A stretch of DNA of 64,000 nt from Nocardioides luteus (GCF_014648595.1 NZ_BMRK01000002.1:124001-188000), one strand, 5' to 3'. Positions 8,155-16,930 are shown, counted from the first letter of the stretch. Made by a program: numbers and translations. Notes: a model not told the origin generated them from the sequence alone.

Positions 8155-10116
8155 CTAAGAGGCCAACCAGGCCGCGTACGCATCGAAAGAGTAGGGCCGC
8201 CCGAGAAAGTCCGCGACGAGGTCGGCGGCGTCCTTCTCGCCTCCGCGCGCGAGCACCAGGTCGCGGTAGCGCCCGGCGACCTCGGGGTCGAAGAGGTCGT
8301 CCTTGTCGAAGGCGCTGAACAGGTCCTTCGCGATGACCAGGGACCACATATAGGTGTAGTAGGCCGAGGAGTAGCCGCCGAGGTGGCCGAAGTTGGCGAA
8401 GAAGTGGGTGCCCTCGAGGTAGGGATAGGGCGAGTACGCCGCCTGCAGCTCCTCGAGCCGCTCGGTCAGGTCCTCGGGCCGCTCCTTGTGGAACCAGTAG
8501 GAGATCGCGGCGTAGAACATCTGCTGCCGCGCGTGGTAGCCCTTGCCGAAGTCCTCCGCTGCCCGCATCCGCGCGACCAGGTCGGCCGGGATCGGCTCGC
8601 CGGACTCGTCGGTCGCGAAGGTCCGCAGGACGTCCGCGTCCCACGCCCACTCCTCGAGCATCTGGCTGGGCGCCTCGACGAAGTCCCACTCGGTCGCGAC
8701 CCCGGAGAACCGCGCCCACTCACCCTGTCCGCCGAGGACGTGGTGGACCAGGTGGCCGAACTCGTGGAAGAGCGTCACCACGTGGTCGTGCTCCATCAGG
8801 CCGCGGGAGAAGTTGCAGACCAGCACACCCTCGGGCAGCTGGCCACCGGTGGTCGAGCTCGTCGAGACCACGCCGGTCGCCAGGTCGAACTGCGCGGCGT
8901 GCTTGTACTTCCCCTCGCGTGGGTGGAGGTCGAGGAAGATACGTCCGAGCCGCTCGGCGGTCTCGACAGCGTCCGAGGCGCGATAGACGTCGAAGACGCT
9001 CACGTCCTCGTGCCAGGTCACGACGTCGGTCACCCGCTCGTAGCGCAGCCCGAAGATCCGTCCGGTGACGTCGAGGAGGCCCTGGTGCACCTTCGCGAAG
9101 TCGAAGTAGGTGCGCACCACCTGGCTGTCGACGTCGTACCGCTCCTGCCGCACCAGCTCCTCGTAGTAGAGGGCGTCGGCCGCGGAGACCGCGACGGCGT
9201 CGGGCACGTCCGTGCGGTAGCGCTCCAGGAGCACCTCGAGATCGCGTGTCATCCGCTCCTCGGCGGCGCCGGCGATCTTGTCGATGAACTCCGGGATCGC
9301 AGCCCCGTCGCCGATCATCTTCACCTCGGCGTCGAAGGTGGGCCAGTCGGGGTAGCCCAGCAGCCCCGCCAGCTCGTGCCGTAGCGCGAACATCTCCTCG
9401 AGGACCGCGTCGTTGTGGGGCCAGCCGCGCTCGAGCCCGGCGATCGTGACGGCGCGGCGGACCGCGGGGTCCTTCGCGAACATCCTGACCGGGAGCGCGT
9501 CGGGATAGTCGGTGGTGATCTCGACGAGCCCGTCGTCGCCGGCCGGGTGGGACTCCAGCCAGTCGGCCGGCATCCCGTCCAGCTGGTCGCGGGTGGCCGT
9601 GGTGATGCGTACGTCGTCGCGGGTCACCCGGGAGAACTCGAGGCCCAGCGCGGTGAGCCGTTCGTTGATCTCGGTGAGCCGGGCACGGGTGGCGTCGTCG
9701 CGGTCGACGCCAGCACGGGTGAAGTCCTGGAGCGTCTTCTCCAGGAGCCGCGCCGCCAGCGGGTCGAGCGCCTCCGTCTGCTCCGCCGGAAGGCTCGCGA
9801 AGACCTGGTAGAGCGCCTGGTCCTGGGTCAGCTCGGTGCGCAGCCGGTCGACCTCGACCTCGGTGTCCTCGCAGGCGGTGCGCACGGCCTCGAGCGGGTG
9901 CACGTTGGCGAGCAGACCGGCCAGCCCGCCCAGCGAGCCGAGCTCGAGGGTGAGCTGGTCCCAGGCCTTCAGCACGTCGAGCGCCTGGCTCGGCGGTGAC
10001 GTACGCAGCTGGTCGGCCAGCTCGCGCACGTGGGTCAGCGTCGTCGCGGTGCGCTCCTTGACCCAGGCCTCCGCGATGTCGGCATCGGGCAGTGCGAGGG
10101 GCGCAGGCGTACTCAT
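8155..10116 (-). CDS. M3-family zinc oligopeptidase (oligopeptidase A/Dcp-like)
   Basis: 653 residues, typical for cytosolic M3 peptidases that finish degradation of short peptides. The zinc site is HEFGHLVHH with the distal glutamate in EAPSQMLEEWAWD. Conserved flanks are present: GGQLPEGVLVCNF before the site and the terminal GHLGGYSSAYYTYMWS block that shapes the substrate channel. No signal peptide is visible. A stretch just before GGQLPEG (GVVSTSSTTGG) is encoded by DNA nearly identical to one arm of the intergenic repeat at 45011-45061. ATG 10116 is preceded by CAGGCT at leaderless spacing. A 200-bp gap separates it from the TM_helix gene. Confidence 0.92.
   Translation of the reverse strand: MSTPAPLALPDADIAEAWVKERTATTLTHVRELADQLRTSPPSQALDVLKAWDQLTLELGSLGGLAGLLANVHPLEAVRTACEDTEVEVDRLRTELTQDQALYQVFASLPAEQTEALDPLAARLLEKTLQDFTRAGVDRDDATRARLTEINERLTALGLEFSRVTRDDVRITTATRDQLDGMPADWLESHPAGDDGLVEITTDYPDALPVRMFAKDPAVRRAVTIAGLERGWPHNDAVLEEMFALRHELAGLLGYPDWPTFDAEVKMIGDGAAIPEFIDKIAGAAEERMTRDLEVLLERYRTDVPDAVAVSAADALYYEELVRQERYDVDSQVVRTYFDFAKVHQGLLDVTGRIFGLRYERVTDVVTWHEDVSVFDVYRASDAVETAERLGRIFLDLHPREGKYKHAAQFDLATGVVSTSSTTGGQLPEGVLVCNFSRGLMEHDHVVTLFHEFGHLVHHVLGGQGEWARFSGVATEWDFVEAPSQMLEEWAWDADVLRTFATDESGEPIPADLVARMRAAEDFGKGYHARQQMFYAAISYWFHKERPEDLTERLEELQAAYSPYPYLEGTHFFANFGHLGGYSSAYYTYMWSLVIAKDLFSAFDKDDLFDPEVAGRYRDLVLARGGEKDAADLVADFLGRPYSFDAYAAWLAS
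8847..8869. repeat. Intergenic-type repeat arm embedded in the M3 peptidase gene
   Basis: On the coding strand this reads GGTCTCGACGAGCTCGACCA followed by CCG; the terminator arm at 45011-45033 reads GGTCTCGACAGGCTCGACCA followed by CCG. Only two bases differ over 23. Here it is translated in frame. Confidence 0.6.
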
Positions 10117-10189
10117 GCGGCAAGCCTGCCACGACCCTGAACGCTTCGCCGCCGAGATCCGGCGAAGCGTCCACCAGGTCTGCCGCTGC

Positions 10190-10555
10190 TCAGTCCTCGA
10201 GGCGCGGCGGTCCCGGGAAGCGGTGGATCTCCTGCGGCCAGTCGAGCGCCACCGCCATCCGGCCCGCCCAGTAGCGAGCGGTCTCGTCGTCGGGCACGTC
10301 GACGACGAAGAAGCCGCCGAGGTGCTCCTTGGTCTCGACATAGGGACCATCCGTGAACACGGGCTCGCCGTCGTCGCCGAGCTCGACGCTGCAGATGGCG
10401 GTGGAGGCATCGATCCCGCCGTTGCCGTAGACGAAGACCCCCGCGTCCTTCATCTCCTTGGTCACGGCCATCGAGGTGTCCCGCTTGTGGATCAGCTGCT
10501 CGGTGGTGTGCTCGTCGACCCACTCGTCGTTGAACGCGATGATGTACTCCGGCAT
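10190..10555 (-). CDS. DGPF/YCII-domain protein, ECF42-associated
   Basis: 121 residues with the YCII-related (DGPF) ferredoxin-like fold. The signature appears as FTDGPYVETKEHLGGFFVVDVP (DGPY instead of DGPF). These small cytosolic proteins are the constant genomic partners of group ECF42 sigma factors; their chemistry is unknown. It sits downstream of the sigma gene but has its own promoter-like sequence at 10610-10637, identical in two blocks to the one before the other DGPF gene. A GGAGAGAAGAGGG tract precedes the ATG at 10555. Confidence 0.88.
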   Translation of the reverse strand: MPEYIIAFNDEWVDEHTTEQLIHKRDTSMAVTKEMKDAGVFVYGNGGIDASTAICSVELGDDGEPVFTDGPYVETKEHLGGFFVVDVPDDETARYWAGRMAVALDWPQEIHRFPGPPRLED

Positions 10556-10609
10556 TTCCCTCTTCTCTCCTGTGTCGTCGTCTGCGGCTGGGGCCGCCGT
10601 TCACCTCTT

Positions 10610-10637
10610 CTACGAACGCATCCGGGCCGATCCGACA
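10610..10637 (-). promoter_or_regulatory. ECF42-type promoter before the second DGPF gene
   Basis: On the minus strand TGTCGGATCG, 9 nt, CGTTCGTAG. The same two blocks with the same 9-nt spacer occur at 12354-12381. TGTCG in the -35 region is what is known for ECF42 targets. The -10 side ends 54 bp before the ATG. Confidence 0.8.
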
Positions 10638-10655
10638 GCCGCGGACGAAAAATGT

Positions 10656-11909
10656 TCAGATCCGCCCGAGCTGGTCCCTCCGTCTGGTCAGCAGCGCGAC
10701 CTCGGCGGCGTTCTCGGCGAGCTCGATGGCCCGGTCGTACGCCGCTCGCGACTCACCGCTGCGGCCGAGCCGGCGCAGCAGGTCGGCGCGGGTGGCGTGG
10801 AAGGCGTGGTAGCCGTCGAGGTCGAGCCGGTCGATCTCGGCGAGTGCGACCTCCGGCCCGTCGAGCTCGGCGACGGCGATGGCCCGGTTGAGGCGGACGA
10901 TCGGGGAGGCGTCGACCCGGAGCATCTGGTCGTAGAGCGCGACGATCTGGGACCAGTCGGTGTCGCGGGCGTCGCGCACGGAGGTGTGGACCGCGTTGAT
11001 GGCTGCCAGGATCTGGTAGCGCCCGGGCCGCGATCCGCCGTTCGCGACGGCCGCGAGCCGCTCGCGCACCAGCGCGTGGCCCTCCGCGATCAGCGCCAGG
11101 TCCCAGGAGCCCCGGTCCTGCTCGTCGAGGCGGACCAGCTCACCGGTCGCCGAGACCCGAGCCGTACGCCGCGCCTCGATCAGCAGCATCAGGGCCAGCA
11201 GACCGGCGACCTCGCCGTCCTCGGGCAGCAGGACACGGACCAGGCGGGTCAGCCGGATGGCCTCGAGAGTCAGGTCGCTGCGTACGGAGTTCTCGTGGTC
11301 GCCGGAGGAGAGGTAGCCCTCGTTGAAGACCAGGAAGAGGACCGCCAGGACGCCCGAGACCCGCTCGGGGAGATCGGCCGCCTCCGGGACGCGGTAGGGG
11401 ATGTGGGCGGCCTTGATCTTGTTCTTCGCCCGGGTGATCCGCTGGCCCATCGTGGTCTCCTGGACCAGGAACGCCTTCGCGATCTCGGGCACGGTCAGAC
11501 CGCCGACCATACGTAGCGTCAGCGCGATCCGCGCCTCGGGCGCGAGCGCGGGGTGGCAGCAGGTGAACAGCAGCCGGAGCCGGTCGTCCTCGATCACGCT
11601 GCGCTCATCAAGCGAAGGCTCGTCGGGACCCTGGATCTGAGCCAAGGCAACCGCCTCCTTCTGCTTGTCGTCACGTTTGGACTCGCGGCGGATCCGGTCG
11701 ATCGCGCGGCGGTTGGCGGTGGTGGTGAGCCACGCGCCCGGGTTGGGTGGTACGCCGTCGAGCGGCCAGCGCTCGACGGCGACCGTGAACGCCTCGGCCG
11801 CGGCGTCCTCGGCGATGTCGAGGTCGCCGAAGCGTTTGGTGAGGCTGGCGACCACCCGCGCCCACTCCTCCTGGTGGGCACGGGTGATGGCCTCGTCGAC
11901 GTCAGTCAC
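10656..11909 (-). CDS. ECF42-group RNA polymerase sigma factor with C-terminal TPR-like extension
   Basis: 417 residues. The sigma2 region (RFGDLDIAEDAAAEAFTVAVERWP, with WLTTTANRRAIDRIRR) and sigma4 region (TLRMVGGLTVPEIAKAFLVQETTMGQRITRAKNKIK) occupy about the first 190 residues. The rest is the long helical, TPR-like domain characteristic of ECF42, with family motifs LAVLFLVFNEGY, NRAIAVAELDGPEVAL and YHAFHATRADLLRRLGR. ECF42 proteins have no anti-sigma factor; the C-terminal extension is needed for activity, and they activate DGPF genes. The start is GTG 11909, 18 bp after the first DGPF gene, so the two are probably co-transcribed. Confidence 0.93.
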   Translation of the reverse strand: MTDVDEAITRAHQEEWARVVASLTKRFGDLDIAEDAAAEAFTVAVERWPLDGVPPNPGAWLTTTANRRAIDRIRRESKRDDKQKEAVALAQIQGPDEPSLDERSVIEDDRLRLLFTCCHPALAPEARIALTLRMVGGLTVPEIAKAFLVQETTMGQRITRAKNKIKAAHIPYRVPEAADLPERVSGVLAVLFLVFNEGYLSSGDHENSVRSDLTLEAIRLTRLVRVLLPEDGEVAGLLALMLLIEARRTARVSATGELVRLDEQDRGSWDLALIAEGHALVRERLAAVANGGSRPGRYQILAAINAVHTSVRDARDTDWSQIVALYDQMLRVDASPIVRLNRAIAVAELDGPEVALAEIDRLDLDGYHAFHATRADLLRRLGRSGESRAAYDRAIELAENAAEVALLTRRRDQLGRI

Positions 11910-11927
11910 CGGTCGGTCGTCGATCCG

Positions 11928-12302
11928 TCACGCCTCGACACCCGTCTGCATCGGACGCACCTCGACCTTGCCGAGGCAGGCCGCGGACGCCTCCGCGGCG
12001 AGCTTGAGGGCGACGTCGAGGTCGGGGACGTCGATGATCCAGAAGCCGGCCATGTATTCCTTGGCCTCGGCGTAGGGGCCGTCGGTGATGACCGGCTTGT
12101 CTCCCATACCGTCGACCACGGTGGCGGTCTTTGCGGCATCGAGGCCGTCGGCGAAGACGAAGTAGCCCTCCTCCTGGAGCTTGTCGTTGAACTTCCCGGT
12201 GGCCTCGAACGAGGCCATCATCTCCTCCTGCGACGCGTAGCCGTAGTGCTCCTTCTCGTAGTCCGAGTCGGGGCCCCAGACGGACATCAGGTACTTGGCC
12301 AT
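11928..12302 (-). CDS. DGPF/YCII-domain protein upstream of the ECF42 gene
   Basis: 124 residues of the YCII/DGPF family, motif ITDGPYAEAKEYMAGFWIIDVP, paralogous to the protein encoded at 10190-10555 but with a longer middle part. First gene of the DGPF-sigma unit. ATG 12302 was chosen because AAAGGAG lies eight bases upstream; an in-frame GTG at 12311 is inside that ribosome site. The ECF42-type promoter ends 51 bp upstream. The function of the family is unknown; co-regulation with the sigma factor is the firm point. Confidence 0.9.
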   Translation of the reverse strand: MAKYLMSVWGPDSDYEKEHYGYASQEEMMASFEATGKFNDKLQEEGYFVFADGLDAAKTATVVDGMGDKPVITDGPYAEAKEYMAGFWIIDVPDLDVALKLAAEASAACLGKVEVRPMQTGVEA

Positions 12303-12353
12303 GGTGTTCACTCCTTTGTGCCGGACGGCCTCGGTGACCGCCTCTCACCCTTG

Positions 12354-12381
12354 CTACGAACGTCTACACCTCGATCCGACA
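12354..12381 (-). promoter_or_regulatory. ECF42-type autoregulatory promoter of the DGPF-sigma operon
   Basis: Minus strand TGTCGGATCG, 9-nt spacer, CGTTCGTAG, matching 10610-10637 in both blocks and spacer length while the spacer sequences differ. This is strong evidence that one sigma factor reads both. The gap to the divergent MFS gene is only 71 bp. Confidence 0.85.
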
Positions 12382-12452
12382 CCTCTCATCGGAATTTCTC
12401 CAGGTAAATTCATTCCTTTAGCATCGGTAACCATGTCGAAGACCACACAGCG

Positions 12453-13760
12453 ATGAGCCTCACCGCCAAGCTCAGGGGCGCGGTCGCCGACACCCGCCCC
12501 CTGCAGGATCCGCACTTCCGGCGCCTGTGGATCGCCGGCATCATCACCATGATCGGTGCGCAGCTGACCGTCGTCGCGGTGCCGGCCCAGATCTACGCGG
12601 ACACCGGCTCCTCGGCGTACGTCGGTCTGACGGGGGTCTTCGGACTGGTGCCGCTGATCGTCTTCGGCCTCTACGGCGGCGCGCTCGCGGACCACTTCGA
12701 CCGGCGTACGATCCTGATGGTCTCGACCACCGGGCTGATCATCACCAGCAGCCTCTTCTGGCTCCAGTCCGCGCTCGGCAACTCCAACGTCTGGGTGCTG
12801 CTGTGCCTCTTCGCGGTGCAGCAGGCCTTCTTCGCGGTCAACCAGCCGACCCGGTCGGCGCTGCTGCCGAAGATCCTGCCGACCCACCTGCTCCCGGCCG
12901 CCAACTCGCTGCAGATGACGGTCTTCCAGGCCGGTGCGATCGCCGGACCGCTGATCGCCGGCGTGATGCTGCCGTTCACGGGCTTCACCTGGCTGTACGC
13001 GATCGACAGCGTCACCCTGTTCGCGACCCTCTACGCGGTGGTGCTGCTGCCGCGGATCCCCGTCGAAGGAGCCGGCGCCAAGGTGCCGGGGCTGCGCTCG
13101 GTGTGGGACGGCTTCGCCTATCTGCGTCACCAGCCGGTGCTGCTGATGAGCTTCGTGGTCGACCTGATCGCGATGGTCTTCGCGATGCCGCGCGCGCTCT
13201 TCCCGCAGATCGCCCACGAGTCCTTCGGCGGTCCCTCGGAGGGTGGCATCGCGTTCGCGCTCCTCTTCGCCGCCATCCCGGCCGGTGCGGTGGTCGGCGG
13301 GATCTTCTCCGGCTGGGTCTCGCGTATCGAGGCCCAGGGTCGCGTGGTCATCTGGTGCATCGCGGTCTGGGCGCTCGGGATCACCCTGTTCGGGCTCACC
13401 GTCACCTTCGCCGACCACTTCACCGCGCTGATGCTGGGTCTCGGCGTGCTCTTCATGATGGTCGCCGGCGCCGCCGACGTGGCCTCGGCCGCCATCCGGA
13501 TGTCGATGCTGCAGTCGGCGGCCGACGACAACGTACGCGGCCGGCTGCAGGGCGTCTTCACCGTCGTCGTCGCGGGCGGCCCCCGGGTCGCCGACGTCCT
13601 GCACGGCGGTGCGGCAGCCGTGGTCGGCACCGCGATCGCGACCACCGGCGGTGGCCTGCTGAACCTGCTCGGGATCGCGGTCTGCGCGCTACTGGTCCCG
13701 AGCTTCCTCGCCTACCGGGTCAACCGAACCCCGGCCGCCGAGGGCGAACTCCCGAAGTAG
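12453..13760 (+). CDS. MFS transporter, EntS/multidrug-exporter type
   Basis: 435 residues with about twelve hydrophobic segments. The first loop carries a typical MFS motif (GGALADHFDRRTILM) and the central loop is short. The N-terminal LQDPHFRRLWIAGIITMIGAQLTVVAVPAQIY and the NQPTRSALLPKILP segments are common to the EntS/MFS_3 exporters that expel siderophores or drugs. The substrate is unknown. It is divergent from the DGPF-ECF42 operon, and its 3' end overlaps the convergent alpha/beta hydrolase gene by 72 bp, an unusually long tail-to-tail overlap. ATG 12453 has no obvious ribosome site. Confidence 0.85.
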   Translation: MSLTAKLRGAVADTRPLQDPHFRRLWIAGIITMIGAQLTVVAVPAQIYADTGSSAYVGLTGVFGLVPLIVFGLYGGALADHFDRRTILMVSTTGLIITSSLFWLQSALGNSNVWVLLCLFAVQQAFFAVNQPTRSALLPKILPTHLLPAANSLQMTVFQAGAIAGPLIAGVMLPFTGFTWLYAIDSVTLFATLYAVVLLPRIPVEGAGAKVPGLRSVWDGFAYLRHQPVLLMSFVVDLIAMVFAMPRALFPQIAHESFGGPSEGGIAFALLFAAIPAGAVVGGIFSGWVSRIEAQGRVVIWCIAVWALGITLFGLTVTFADHFTALMLGLGVLFMMVAGAADVASAAIRMSMLQSAADDNVRGRLQGVFTVVVAGGPRVADVLHGGAAAVVGTAIATTGGGLLNLLGIAVCALLVPSFLAYRVNRTPAAEGELPK

Positions 13761-14570
13761 ACCGGCGAGCAGCTCGGGCTGGTCGATCGGCACCAGCGTC
13801 GAGGAGTCCTTGACGATCTCCAGCCGCGCGTCGGGGTAGTGCGCCGCCAGACGCGGACCGTGCTCGGCGGGCATCATCGTGTCCTGGTCCGCCCAGACCA
13901 CCAGCACCGGCTTGGTGAACTTGCGCTGCCCCTCGGCGAGCTCGAGCAGCTCCTCGCGCCCGGGCGCGCTGCCGGCGAACTTCATGAAGTCCCGGCGGAT
14001 CGCCTTGTCGGTCAGCGCCGGCGCGAACCAGCCGTGCACCAGGTCGTCGTAGAGGTGGTAGTCCTTGTCGACGGACATCCCGCCGTAGCCCGCGCCCATC
14101 TGCCGGAAGCTCTCCAGCCGGAACAGCTGGAGGGTCGCGGTGAAGAGCAGCGGCACCTTCGAGAGCACCGCCAGCGGCCGGGCCGCCTTGGGCGGGTAGT
14201 TGTCGAAGGCCTCGCAGGCCACCAGCGCCAACCGCGCGATGCGGTCGGTGCGGTCGTCGTTGATGAGGAACTGGCCACCGCCCCAGTCGTTGAGGACCAG
14301 AGTGACGTCGTGGAGGTCCAGCGCGTCGAGGAAGTCACCGAGGATCCTGGCCATCCCGCGCTGGCTGAGGTCGGCGTCGCGGTGCATCGGCCTGCGGTGG
14401 CCGCCGAGCGGCAGCGTCGGCCGGATCACCCGGAACCCGCCGAGGTGCGCCATCGCACGACGCCACAGACGGCCGTCCATCGGCACTCCGTGGAGGAGCA
14501 CGAGGACAGGGCCGTCACCGCCGGTGTCCTCGAAATCGATCGGACCGGCCGACAGCTCGACGCTGGGCAT
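13689..14570 (-). CDS. Alpha/beta hydrolase with Asp nucleophile (dehalogenase-like), His position changed
   Basis: 293 residues. The oxyanion region is LLHGVP and the nucleophile elbow is LNDWGGGQ with Asp95 where esterases have Ser, as in haloalkane dehalogenases and relatives. The acid is probably Asp228 or Asp230 (VVWADQDTMMP). Where the catalytic His should be, the sequence reads KDSSTLVPIDQPE, so Thr258 appears to replace it. This pattern recurs in some actinobacterial hydrolases, and whether they hydrolyse anything is open. GAGGAG lies eight bases before ATG 14570. The C-terminal 24 codons overlap the convergent MFS gene. Confidence 0.82.
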   Translation of the reverse strand: MPSVELSAGPIDFEDTGGDGPVLVLLHGVPMDGRLWRRAMAHLGGFRVIRPTLPLGGHRRPMHRDADLSQRGMARILGDFLDALDLHDVTLVLNDWGGGQFLINDDRTDRIARLALVACEAFDNYPPKAARPLAVLSKVPLLFTATLQLFRLESFRQMGAGYGGMSVDKDYHLYDDLVHGWFAPALTDKAIRRDFMKFAGSAPGREELLELAEGQRKFTKPVLVVWADQDTMMPAEHGPRLAAHYPDARLEIVKDSSTLVPIDQPELLAGLLREFALGGRGSVDPVGEEARDQ

Positions 14571-14716
14571 TCAGGAGGCTCCTCGAAGCAATGACGTGGG
14601 GTGCAGACACCATGCCCCCCGGGCAACACCCGTGCAACGGGAATCGCCCAATTCGCCCTGTATCCGGGTACTACGGGGGTCTTAGGTCCCTACGGACCAG
14701 GGCCGAGAGATACGGC

Positions 14717-15808
14717 TCAGTGACACTCGCGCGACGAGAACGCCTCGATCGCCCGGGCCGGACCCCGCTCGTCGATCATCGTGACGAGGTCGGCCAGGTC
14801 GTCGCGGCGGTCCTCGGCGACCAGCCTGGCCATCAGCCGCTGGCCGCGCGGGACGGTGGTCTCCTCGAAGGGGACGCCGGCGTCGTACCAGAGCTCGAGG
14901 ACGGCCTCGCGCAGCAGCGACCAGTAGCGGTCTGGGTCCTCGGTGGTGGGGTCGACCGCGGCCCGGAAGTGCTCCCACATGTCGATCGGCAGGATCTCGG
15001 TGCGCAGCGTACGCATCAGGTTCGGCGATCCCGCGGAGGCGACCAGCTCGACGGTCTGGCGCTTGGTGGTGATCCGCTCGACGAGGTTGGCGACCTGGGC
15101 ACGCTTCTGGGTGGCGGAGGAGAAGTCGGAGCGTACGCGCCAGTCGTAGACGACGTCGGGGAGGACGTCGAAGGCCCGAGCGGCGAGGAAGGCCTGGGTC
15201 AGGGCCACCTGGTCCTGGTAGCGGGTGCGTTCGGGGAAGGTGATCGCGTTGTCGGTCCAGAAGGAGCGGCGGAAGATCTTGTTCCACACGAAGACGTCCG
15301 CGAGCATCAGCGGAGCGTCCTCGATCCGGCATCTCAGCCGGGTGCGGGTGTGGTTGCGGCGCATCAGCGGGGTGACGTACCTGCGCACCTCACCGTTCTC
15401 GATCGTGATCCGCTCGGCGGAGCCGACCGCGAAGTCGGAGCCCGTACGCCGCAGCGACCGCACCATCGAGCTCCAGGCGTCACGGGGCAGGATGTCGTCG
15501 GGGTCGACGAAGGTGAGCAGGTCACCGGTGGCGGCGTCGATCCCGGTCTGCCGGGCGATCGAGACACCGCAGTTGGGCTGGTTGATCAGCGTGACCCGCG
15601 GCTCGGTCGCGGCGATCTCCTTGACGATCTCGGCCGAGCCGTCGGTCGAACCGTCGTCGACGACGATCACCTCGATGCCGCAGACCTCGCGCAGGGGCTG
15701 GTGGAGGATGCTGTCGAGGCTGGCGGCGACGTAGTCGGCCACGTTGTAGACCGGAACCACGACGCTGAGCAGCCTCGGCTTCCTCCTTCTGAATCCCCCC
15801 ACGCGCAT
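14717..15808 (-). CDS. Family 2 glycosyltransferase
   Basis: About 363 residues with a GT-A fold. SVVVPVYNVADYVAASLDSI and VIVVDDGSTDGS form the nucleotide-sugar site, FVDPDDILP supplies the DxD-type metal motif, and GVSIARQTGIDAATGD is the usual linking helix. The C-terminal half resembles actinobacterial cell-surface transferases (VFVWNKIFRRSFW; RYQDQVALTQAF). No membrane segments are seen, so it is a cytosolic or peripheral enzyme decorating a polysaccharide or teichoic-acid-like polymer; donor and acceptor are unknown. The start is uncertain: ATG 15808 is used, with ATG 15829 and GTG 15802 as alternatives around a GACTCTAGAGTC palindrome. It stands alone. Confidence 0.82.
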   Translation of the reverse strand: MRVGGFRRRKPRLLSVVVPVYNVADYVAASLDSILHQPLREVCGIEVIVVDDGSTDGSAEIVKEIAATEPRVTLINQPNCGVSIARQTGIDAATGDLLTFVDPDDILPRDAWSSMVRSLRRTGSDFAVGSAERITIENGEVRRYVTPLMRRNHTRTRLRCRIEDAPLMLADVFVWNKIFRRSFWTDNAITFPERTRYQDQVALTQAFLAARAFDVLPDVVYDWRVRSDFSSATQKRAQVANLVERITTKRQTVELVASAGSPNLMRTLRTEILPIDMWEHFRAAVDPTTEDPDRYWSLLREAVLELWYDAGVPFEETTVPRGQRLMARLVAEDRRDDLADLVTMIDERGPARAIEAFSSRECH

Positions 15809-16024
15809 AGACTCTAGAGTCGCGCGCATCAACGCAACCCGGCGTCGGCGAGCGTGTCGACCTTCGACACGTCGATTACGAGGGCTCCCGCGTCGATCCC
15901 CGCGCGTCCGTGGACATCGCGGGTCGGGCCGAGGGGGCTAGCGGTCACGACACCATCAACGCATGGTCGGGCGAGACGTTAGGCCGTCTCGGGCATCTCC
16001 AGGGTGAACGACGGGTGAGCATTC

Positions 16025-16930
16025 TCACCGTCCTGCCTCGGCCGAGGCCATCCGCGCCCCGAAGGCCGCGTTGTCGCGGACCAGCGCGATGTTGGTCTCC
16101 AACGAGTCGCCGCCGGTCAGCTCGACGATCCTGGCCAGCAGGAACGGCGTGATGTCCTTGCCGCGGACGTGGCGGGCCTCGGCGTCGGCCAGCGCCTGCT
16201 CGATGTGGGTGTCGATCACCTCGGCCGGGATCTCGTCGGCGGCCGGGACCGGGTTGGCGACGACCACGCCGCTGGGCAGCCCGAGGTCCCAGGCGGCCCG
16301 CACGACCGCGGCCGCCTCGTCGGGCCCCTCGACGCGCAGCGGCGCCGGGAAGCCGGAGCGGCGGGAGTAGAAGGCCGGGAACTCGTCGCTGCCGTTGACC
16401 AGGACGGGCACTCCGTAGGTCTCCAGCGTCTCGAGCGTCAGGCCGATGTCGAGGATCGACTTCACCCCGGCGCTGACCACCGCGACCTGGGTGCGGGCGA
16501 GCTCGGTCAGGTCGGCGGAGATGTCGAAGGAGGTCTCGGCACCACGGTGTACGCCACCGAGCCCACCGGTCACGAACGTCCTGATCCCGACCATGGCCGC
16601 CAGGCGCATGGTGGCCGCGACCGTGGTCGCGCCGTGGAGCCCGCGGGCGACGACGTAGGGGAGGTCGCGGACACTCACCTTGGTCACCTCCGGGTCGGAG
16701 GCGAGGAGCTCGAGGTCGTCCTGGGAGAGCCCGGCGCGAGGGACGCCGTCGAGCAGGGCGATGGTGGCCGGGACGGCGCCGTTGTCGCGGACGATCTGCT
16801 CGACCTCGGTCGCCATCTTCACGTTGTCGGGATAGGGCATCCCGTGGCTGATGATCGTCGACTCCAGCGCGACGACCGGGCGGCCCTCGGCGAGCGCGAC
16901 CCCGACCTCCTCGGTGAGCCTGACCTTCAC
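16025..16930 (-). CDS. psuG: Pseudouridine-5'-phosphate glycosidase
   Basis: 301 residues. It cleaves the C-C glycosidic bond of pseudouridine 5'-phosphate to uracil and ribose 5-phosphate, needing a divalent metal. Signatures: VALESTIISHGMPYPDN, PATIALLDG, TFVTGGLGGVHRGAE and SAGVKSILDIGLTLE, the last containing the catalytic lysine. The GTG start at 16930 overlaps the psuK stop by four bases, so the two are translationally coupled. Together they recycle RNA-derived pseudouridine; no dedicated transporter gene is adjacent. Confidence 0.95.
   Translation of the reverse strand: MKVRLTEEVGVALAEGRPVVALESTIISHGMPYPDNVKMATEVEQIVRDNGAVPATIALLDGVPRAGLSQDDLELLASDPEVTKVSVRDLPYVVARGLHGATTVAATMRLAAMVGIRTFVTGGLGGVHRGAETSFDISADLTELARTQVAVVSAGVKSILDIGLTLETLETYGVPVLVNGSDEFPAFYSRRSGFPAPLRVEGPDEAAAVVRAAWDLGLPSGVVVANPVPAADEIPAEVIDTHIEQALADAEARHVRGKDITPFLLARIVELTGGDSLETNIALVRDNAAFGARMASAEAGR

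Noticed and set aside
10610-12362. The CTACGAACG strings near the ECF42 genes as fragments of the 71-bp repeat
   Set aside because: They share only the short TACGAACG string with the repeat; the surrounding bases match each other as promoters and not the repeat consensus.
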